In this document: piece by piece, positions 62,624 through 64,000 of the stretch
How positions within the stretch are numbered: the first letter of the stretch is position 1
How the letters are laid out: every line of letters begins with the position of its first letter
DNA from: Myxococcota bacterium
GTDB taxonomy: Bacteria; Myxococcota_A; UBA9160; UBA6930
Direction: 5' to 3'
Assembly (NCBI GenBank): GCA_028277885.1
Contig: JANQFK010000015.1
Span: forward strand, 1 to 64,000
Length of the DNA stretch: 64,000 nucleotides
The notes under the pieces: model-generated
Seen by the model: the letters and a program-made list of their open reading frames with translations, nothing else
Told to the model about the DNA's origin: nothing
Database searches by the model: none
Made by a program: the position numbers and the translations under genes

Positions 62624-64000
62624 CTAGAAGTCCAGCCGTACGCGGCTGCGGTCGCGGCGCGGCAGGCCCGGCCGCTCGCTGGCCGCCGCGGGCACGGTGC
62701 CGGCCGCGAAGGCCAGGAAGCGCGCGTCCTCGGACTCGGCGCTCGCGATGAGGCCCGTCTTGCCGTCGATGCGCGCGAAGACCACGCCCTCGGGCACGCG
62801 GAAGTCGCGCTTGGCGCGGGTCGCCAGGGCGCCCTCCATGAAGTCCATCCAGATCGGCAGCGCCGCGCGGCCGCCGGTCTCGCCGGGGCCGAGCACGCGC
62901 TTCTCGTCGTAGCCGACCCAGACGCCGGTCACGACGTCCGGGGAGAAGCCCATGAACCAGGCGTCGCCCTGCTCGTTGGTGGTGCCCGTCTTCCCCGCCA
63001 CCGGGCGGCCCAGGCTCGCGGCTCGGCGGCCGGTGCCGCGCGGGTGGGTGACGACGCCGCGCAGGAGATCCGTGGCGAGATAGGCCTCCACGCTGGGGAG
63101 CACGCGCCCGTTGCTGGCCGCCAGCACGGGCGGCGCACCGCCGGGTGCCTGGAGGGCGGGCGGCTCCTCGGCCGCCTGCTCCCCGGCCTCCGGCGACACC
63201 CCGCCGAGGGCCACGTTCTCGAGCAGCACCTCGCCGTCGGGCGCGAGCACGCGGTTGATGAAGCGCGGCTTCACCCGCTCACCCCCCGAGGCGAAGACCG
63301 CGTAGGCGCCGCTCAGCTCGAGGAGCGAGACCGGGCTCGCGCCGAGGGCGAGGGAGAGGTTCGGCTCGAGGGGCGACTCGATCCCGAGCCGCCGCGCGTA
63401 GCGCACCACGCGGCCCACGCCGACGTCGCGCAGCAGGTGGATGGTGGCGTTGTTGACCGAGCGGGCCAGGGCCTCGCCCATGGTGAGCGGGCCGAGGAAG
63501 CGGCGCCCGTAGTTCTCGGGCCGCCAGGTGAAGCCCGACTCCGGGTCGTCGTAGACGACGGGCCGGTCGTAGAGGATCGAGGCCGGCGTCATGCCCTTCT
63601 CGAGGGCGGCGGCGTAGATGATCGGCTTGAAGGCGGAGCCCGGCTGGCGGCGCGCCTGGGTGGCGCGGTTGAACTCGCTCGCCTCGAAGTCGTAGCCGCC
63701 CACCATGGCGAGCACGTCGCCGGTGGCGAGGTCGATGGAGAGCAGCGCGCCCTGGGCCTGGGGCGCCTGGTCCAGCAAGATGGTCGGGTCGCCGTCCGCG
63801 CCGCGCCGGGCGTCGGTGCCGTCCGCGCCGGCCTCGGCGAGGCGGAAGCGCGCGACGTCGCCCGCCGAGAACACCTGGTCGATGTGGCGGATCTTGGCGA
63901 ACGCGCCCGCGCGCCGCGCCCAGGACACGTCGTCGAGGTGCACCAGCCCCTCGAGGCCCGCCCCGAAGGCGACCCGGGCGCGCTTCTTCTTGCGCGACAC
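62624..64000 (-). CDS. mrcA: Class A penicillin-binding protein (PBP1A-like), 5' part outside window
   Basis: About 458 residues are visible; the N-terminus and transglycosylase domain lie beyond the window edge. The part seen starts within an OB-like linker (VAFGAGLEGLVHLDDVSWAR), then the transpeptidase: GDVLAMVGGYDFEASEFNRA, active-site SxxK in QPGSAFKP, SxN in ARSVNNATI, and KTGT in VAGKTGTTNEQGD, then DAWFMGFSPDVVTGVWVGYD. It cross-links peptidoglycan in the periplasm. The histidine kinase GTG follows its TAG directly. The GTG at the edge is probably not the true start. Confidence 0.95.
   Translation of the reverse strand: MSRKKKRARVAFGAGLEGLVHLDDVSWARRAGAFAKIRHIDQVFSAGDVARFRLAEAGADGTDARRGADGDPTILLDQAPQAQGALLSIDLATGDVLAMVGGYDFEASEFNRATQARRQPGSAFKPIIYAAALEKGMTPASILYDRPVVYDDPESGFTWRPENYGRRFLGPLTMGEALARSVNNATIHLLRDVGVGRVVRYARRLGIESPLEPNLSLALGASPVSLLELSGAYAVFASGGERVKPRFINRVLAPDGEVLLENVALGGVSPEAGEQAAEEPPALQAPGGAPPVLAASNGRVLPSVEAYLATDLLRGVVTHPRGTGRRAASLGRPVAGKTGTTNEQGDAWFMGFSPDVVTGVWVGYDEKRVLGPGETGGRAALPIWMDFMEGALATRAKRDFRVPEGVVFARIDGKTGLIASAESEDARFLAFAAGTVPAAASERPGLPRRDRSRVRLDF

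Overview
The window is very GC-rich and almost fully coding. I recognise 65 protein-coding genes, two cut by the window edges, plus one small ORF and one very short leader ORF. There is no rRNA, complete tRNA, CRISPR array or transposase gene, and no gene-free stretch longer than about 300 bases. Several features suggest a Gram-negative deltaproteobacterium or myxobacterium-like bacterium, probably aerobic: lipoproteins, GspA/GspB-type secretion proteins, a PEP-CTERM protein, a Cys-led C-terminal sorting tail, thrombospondin type 3 and FG-GAP surface proteins, acyl-CoA enzymes, and F420/flavin-type oxidoreductases. This placement is inference; there is no phylogenetic marker strong enough to name a genus.

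Layout. 1-1.4 kb: an IpdAB-like CoA-transferase pair behind a palindromic operator. 1.5-5.9 kb: an exported subtilase/FG-GAP protein with a dockerin-like tail, translationally coupled to a cohesin-like PEP-CTERM protein. 5.9-10.1 kb: an AAA/PEGA membrane ATPase and a PQQ dehydrogenase lipoprotein. 10.2-20.5 kb: small housekeeping and envelope genes (msrB, AraC regulator, YHS, ferredoxin, MBL hydrolase, EVE, DUF1499, hemerythrin, DUF3179, a thioredoxin/MsrA-like protein, deazaflavin-type reductase, DUF4336, S74 lipoprotein). 20.7-28.6 kb: a large secreted TSP3 protein, SDR, VOC, hydrolase, tesB, nitroreductase and prs. A 66-bp near-perfect palindrome at 28.65 kb separates these from rnhA and ychF. 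30.5-42.9 kb: di-heme peroxidase, tgt, pyrF, PilZ protein, thioesterase, acyl-CoA dehydrogenase, pyrE, NUDIX, panE, SDR and an acyl-CoA ligase. 43.0-43.6 kb: an XRE/zinc-finger gene of distinctly lower GC. 45.4-48.6 kb: two tandem ArsA ATPases with HSP20-like tails, coupled to a B12/metal-receptor protein. 48.8-54.3 kb: an AMIN protein, type II pantothenate kinase, and a GspA-GspB pair. 54.3-60.4 kb: two minus-strand coupled sets (rhomboid-Sir2-DUF4097-M20 and nth-NUDIX-LLM). 60.5-64 kb: an alpha/beta hydrolase, a histidine kinase with an internal 24-bp tandem repeat, and the 3' part of a class A penicillin-binding protein.

The most general new observation is a promoter grammar. A TANNNT hexamer lies 6-9 bases before the start codon of about fifteen first-in-operon genes on both strands, nearly all without a good Shine-Dalgarno. 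Genes whose hexamer lies 20 or more bases away carry GGAGG-type sites. This fits widespread leaderless transcription and helped decide several starts. Other points of interest are recurring terminator hairpins that span both stop codons of convergent genes, the subtilase with an altered oxyanion residue beside a cohesin-like partner, and a 42-residue very basic ORF.
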